Source of the DNA: Candidatus Stahliibacteriota bacterium
GTDB taxonomy: Bacteria; Hydrothermota; Tepidihabitantia; SM23-42
Assembly: GCA_030613445.1 (NCBI GenBank)
Contig: JAUWLY010000022.1
Location: forward strand, 1-16,164
Direction: 5' to 3'
DNA length: 16,164 nt
Shown in pieces: positions 13,555 to 16,164 of this stretch (positions are counted from its first letter, which is position 1; each line of letters opens with the position of its first letter). Position numbers and translations under genes: made by a program. A model generated the notes under the pieces. It searched no databases. It had not been told where the DNA came from and saw nothing but the letters and a program-made list of their open reading frames with translations.

Positions 13555-14910
13555 TTAAAGTATTGCCCACAAGCTGAAATCAAGAACTGTATCATCTAGG
13601 TCATTGCCTGACAAATGCCCGTGATTGCGCCAATAGCATTTACCAGCTTTGGCTCTGAAATGGAAATCATAACGGAGTGTATAGTCAAGTCCGAAATCGA
13701 TTTCTAGTTTCTTTTCAACTATGCCGGATGGAAAAGACGGTGTCCAGGTACCTCCTTCTTGCTCGTAAGGCAAAAAGATGCTCCCCTCTCCTTTTCTAAC
13801 ATATTCAATCTCCAGTTTAGGGTATAGACCGAATCGATTCATGAATTTTACACTGCAGGATAACTGGTCAACATCATTGCCCAGGGGAAAACCCAGGGGA
13901 TGGGTACCGCGTACATAAACATTATCTTGTATCCGGTGTGTATACACCCATTTATCAACAAAGGTGTAGTTCATCTTCACCAAGAAATTGTTAAGTACTA
14001 CTGATTTAACACCTATCTTGTAAGCCAGTTTATCAGGGTATGGATCGTCTTCATACATATAATCATCGATCAGCAATTCACCGTAGAGAATAGACTTGAA
14101 TAGTCGTAACTGGATATCAAAGCGCCACATGATATTATCATTACGGTCTAACCCCCATTGTGATAGATAATATGGCAGAAAAGGATTTAGATATAAGGGT
14201 TCGAGCGCTTGTCCAAAAAGCAGGGCTTCGCTAAACCCTAGTTTCAGGAATTTCTTCAGGTCTATACCAATACGATGGATTGAAATATAACGGTTCTGGG
14301 AAATATCGAGAACTGAAAAGATATTGTGAAATTCGAAATAACGGGTTGGTATATACATCAAATAACCATCGTATCCTTGAGGATCGAGAGAAAGAAGCAA
14401 GTCGTTTTCATTTCCATAACCGAGCAAGTAGTTTCTGCGGCCGATATCAAAATGCAAAAGACCAGTTTCTGCGTTCATCATCCCTTCGGTTAAGTAAATC
14501 TGAAAATCATGCCATGATTTTGGTCCGGTTGTATCGATGTCTGAAGCCCGCTGAAACCTCAGGGCTTGGGAGAATTTGAAGTTTTTAGCTAATCGTCCAC
14601 CTAAGCGCGCATCAAGAAAACCATGTCCATATTCTGGTTCTAATTGGTAAACGCCACCAAGGTGAATTAGATATGAAAAATCCTGGTTTTTTGTCAGAAT
14701 CAGGTTGAAAAGTGACATGATTTTTCGGTCTAATGGATTGAGTTTGACATCATTGATCAGGAGCTCATCTATCTGCGAAATGACCCACTCTGCTTCATAG
14801 GGTCTTATCGAAGGGATGTCAATAAGACCTCTAATCTGCAAATATTCAATATTGTCCATTATCGGTGAGTCAGCTGGGATTGTGTAAGTGAGCAAAATAA
14901 ATAATAACAT
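13555..14910 (-). CDS. Wzi-like capsule-assembly outer-membrane beta-barrel protein
   Basis: This 451-residue protein starts with a short hydrophobic segment (residues about 1-12) that could be a short signal peptide. It is followed by the N-terminal pattern IEYLQIRGLIDIPSIRPYE (about 21-39), typical of Wzi-family proteins. The rest alternates short amphipathic strands with polar turns, rich in Tyr, Phe and Asp, as in an outer-membrane barrel; the segment DFDIGRRNYLLGYG-like near residues 152-166 fits the family. Wzi proteins help hold or assemble surface polysaccharide. No capsule genes are in view, so that role is inferred from family resemblance only. It ends in Ile-Leu and not in the aromatic residue common at barrel C-termini. 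AGGGGG upstream (about 14917-14922) acts as a weak ribosome site. It follows the Omp85 gene after 162 bp. Confidence 0.72.
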   Translation of the reverse strand: MLLFILLTYTIPADSPIMDNIEYLQIRGLIDIPSIRPYEAEWVISQIDELLINDVKLNPLDRKIMSLFNLILTKNQDFSYLIHLGGVYQLEPEYGHGFLDARLGGRLAKNFKFSQALRFQRASDIDTTGPKSWHDFQIYLTEGMMNAETGLLHFDIGRRNYLLGYGNENDLLLSLDPQGYDGYLMYIPTRYFEFHNIFSVLDISQNRYISIHRIGIDLKKFLKLGFSEALLFGQALEPLYLNPFLPYYLSQWGLDRNDNIMWRFDIQLRLFKSILYGELLIDDYMYEDDPYPDKLAYKIGVKSVVLNNFLVKMNYTFVDKWVYTHRIQDNVYVRGTHPLGFPLGNDVDQLSCSVKFMNRFGLYPKLEIEYVRKGEGSIFLPYEQEGGTWTPSFPSGIVEKKLEIDFGLDYTLRYDFHFRAKAGKCYWRNHGHLSGNDLDDTVLDFSLWAIL

Positions 14911-14936
14911 TAAAACCCCCTAATAATTAATGACGA

Positions 14937-15070
14937 AGTTCCAATTCCAAATGACAAATCAATGTCAACCCGTCCCGACACGGAACGGGTCGGGAAATCC
15001 CAATGACAATTTTTTTTGAATTTAAGCATTTGATATTCACTGGATATTTGATATTTGACATTTGTCATTA
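14937..15070. repeat. Heptad-periodic tracts flanking a GC-rich hairpin
   Basis: The left block has units AGTTCCA (14937), ATTCCAA (14944), ATGACAA (14951) and ATCAATG (14958). The right block has GATATTT (15043 and 15050), GACATTT (15057) and GTCATTA (15064), ending 2 bp before the Omp85 stop codon. Between them ACCCGT (14968-14973) and ACGGGT (14985-14990) can pair within a longer GC-rich imperfect palindrome. A run of eight T lies at 15011-15018. The region separates the Omp85 gene from the Wzi-like gene, both on the minus strand. Confidence 0.55.
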
Positions 15071-15072
15071 TA

Positions 15073-16164
15073 CTAAAACCCTGTCTCTAACATTAAATGA
15101 ATCTTGCCGTCTCGCCAGGTTCCCTGTTTTGGCCACGCAAAGATGATTGCGGCGTCCAGTGCATTAGATGCTATTGTCATGCCAAAACCGTATGAGTATT
15201 TTATTTCATCCTGGATCCGACCTATATCAAACAACGGGTAGATAAAGAGTTTCTTGTATTCGAAGTTGACCCAAACAGCACTTCTAGTATAGAATTCCTC
15301 TTCAAGATAACCACGTAGATCTTGTGCACCGCCAATTCGGTAGTAATCAAAGTACTCGAATGAATCGGTTTCTACAAAGTAGTAGTGGGGTCTTACATTT
15401 ATTTTCACAATTTGAAATTCAGCATCATTTTGAAACCGCCACCGGTCGTATTGGCGAAGAAGGTATTCATACCTAGTCTGTTGAGAACACGACCAAAATG
15501 ATGATGCGTAATCAAAACCCAAGCCAATACCTGCGAACTTATCAGAATATCGTTGGCTCGAACTATCATCACCAAAATACGAAAAGGACTCAACCCCGGA
15601 TATCAAAGAAATGTCAAAGTATTCACCGATCGGCGCGGTTACCTGACCAGTGAATTTGACGAGACGAACACTGTCATATGTCCAGAGCGAAAAATTGCCG
15701 TTTAAGGCAATCGGGTGTATCAGGATCGGTTCAGTGAAATCGAGTGAAAAGAGGGTTTTATAATCGTACTGAAAACTCAATCGGCGTAAGGTACCAAGCA
15801 AGTTTTTAGTACCGTAAATAATACTAAAATCGTACTTGTCTTCACTCAACGCACCGTAGGCAGTTAAGTTATCACTAGGTTCTTCCTTTAGTTCGAGTAA
15901 GACATAGTACTCACCATCTCTCAATACAATGTTCTCTTGGACTGAACTGAAGACCTCAGTTTTGATGAGGTTTTTTTTAGTACGGGAAAGAGCCCGGCTG
16001 GAAAAATAGGTTCCCGGTTTAATGTCTGCGACTTTACGTACGGGACCCAGATCAGTACGACCATGGAGAGCAAAAAGATAATCAGCGATCATTATTCGTT
16101 TATTCTCTTCTACCATAAGAACCACTTTTTCAATGCTGTTGTCACTATAAATAACCGATGGATA
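15073..16164 (-). CDS. Omp85-family (BamA/TamA-like) outer-membrane protein, 5' part beyond the right edge
   Basis: The frame is open to the last base of the window, so the GTG at 16125 is not a proven start; 363 residues are visible. The first ~95 residues look like a POTRA domain ending FSSVQENIVLRDGEYYVLLEL. The remaining ~260 form a beta barrel of short amphipathic strands. The lumen-loop motif appears as RIGGAQDLRGY, about 80 residues before the end, matching the conserved RG(Y/F) of Omp85 proteins. The chain ends in Phe (MLETGF), the usual signal for barrel insertion. Omp85 proteins insert or translocate proteins at the outer membrane. The barrel is clearly shorter than BamA's (about 380 residues), so this is probably a divergent relative and not BamA itself. 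The POTRA count is unknown because of the truncation. Confidence 0.85.
   Translation of the reverse strand, partial: YPSVIYSDNSIEKVVLMVEENKRIMIADYLFALHGRTDLGPVRKVADIKPGTYFSSRALSRTKKNLIKTEVFSSVQENIVLRDGEYYVLLELKEEPSDNLTAYGALSEDKYDFSIIYGTKNLLGTLRRLSFQYDYKTLFSLDFTEPILIHPIALNGNFSLWTYDSVRLVKFTGQVTAPIGEYFDISLISGVESFSYFGDDSSSQRYSDKFAGIGLGFDYASSFWSCSQQTRYEYLLRQYDRWRFQNDAEFQIVKINVRPHYYFVETDSFEYFDYYRIGGAQDLRGYLEEEFYTRSAVWVNFEYKKLFIYPLFDIGRIQDEIKYSYGFGMTIASNALDAAIIFAWPKQGTWRDGKIHLMLETGF

Noticed and set aside
13367..13558. 63-residue open frame in the purH-Wzi gap
   Set aside because: It starts at TTG without a Shine-Dalgarno and is made mostly of octad repeat tracts, so its hydrophobic composition follows from the repeat bases.

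Overview
The window looks like a chromosomal segment of a Gram-negative bacterium with an outer membrane. The signs are a TonB-family protein, an Omp85 barrel ending in phenylalanine, a Wzi-like barrel, and a large secreted protein with a C-terminal type IX-like sorting domain. The mixture of an archaeal-type (ApgM) phosphoglycerate mutase, a compact PurH, MEP-pathway IspH and T9SS-like tails fits an uncultured FCB-related lineage such as WOR-3 or Cloacimonadota. That assignment is inference; there is no rRNA or other marker here to settle it. No tRNA, rRNA, CRISPR array, insertion sequence or phage gene was seen.

Layout. At the left edge a 5'-complete, 3'-truncated phosphopentomutase gene (deoB, minus) diverges from a tonB-like gene (plus). 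A bidirectional terminator (1541-1582) separates tonB from a convergent 800-residue secreted multidomain protein (minus, 1600-4002). A 358-bp divergent control region with an 18-bp perfect palindrome and a strong promoter leads to the overlapping pair plsC-ispH (plus, 4361-5760). Convergent to it is a three-gene minus operon, read from 9834 down to 5935: a membrane-anchored transglutaminase-like protein, an ABC ATPase and an ABC exporter permease, driven by a near-consensus promoter. A 350-bp divergent region with stacked hairpins precedes apgM-purH (plus, 10294-12947). A 607-bp convergent gap full of short-period repeats and hairpins follows. Then come two outer-membrane genes on the minus strand: a Wzi-like barrel (13555-14910) and an Omp85-family barrel (15073 to beyond the right edge).

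Two patterns cut across the genes. First, promoters are compact: the -10 boxes sit so close to the start codons that plsC-ispH and deoB look leaderless or nearly so, while apgM and the transglutaminase gene have leaders of only 15-20 nt carrying a strong Shine-Dalgarno. Second, the intergenic DNA is built from degenerate short-period words. There are period-7 (heptad) tracts at 5821-5917, 12955-13046 and 14937-15070, and period-8 (octad) tracts at 9916-9939, 13293-13324 and 13412-13498. They are interleaved with TCCTGAAC-type palindromes and GC-rich hairpins. These arrays are the main unexplained structure here.
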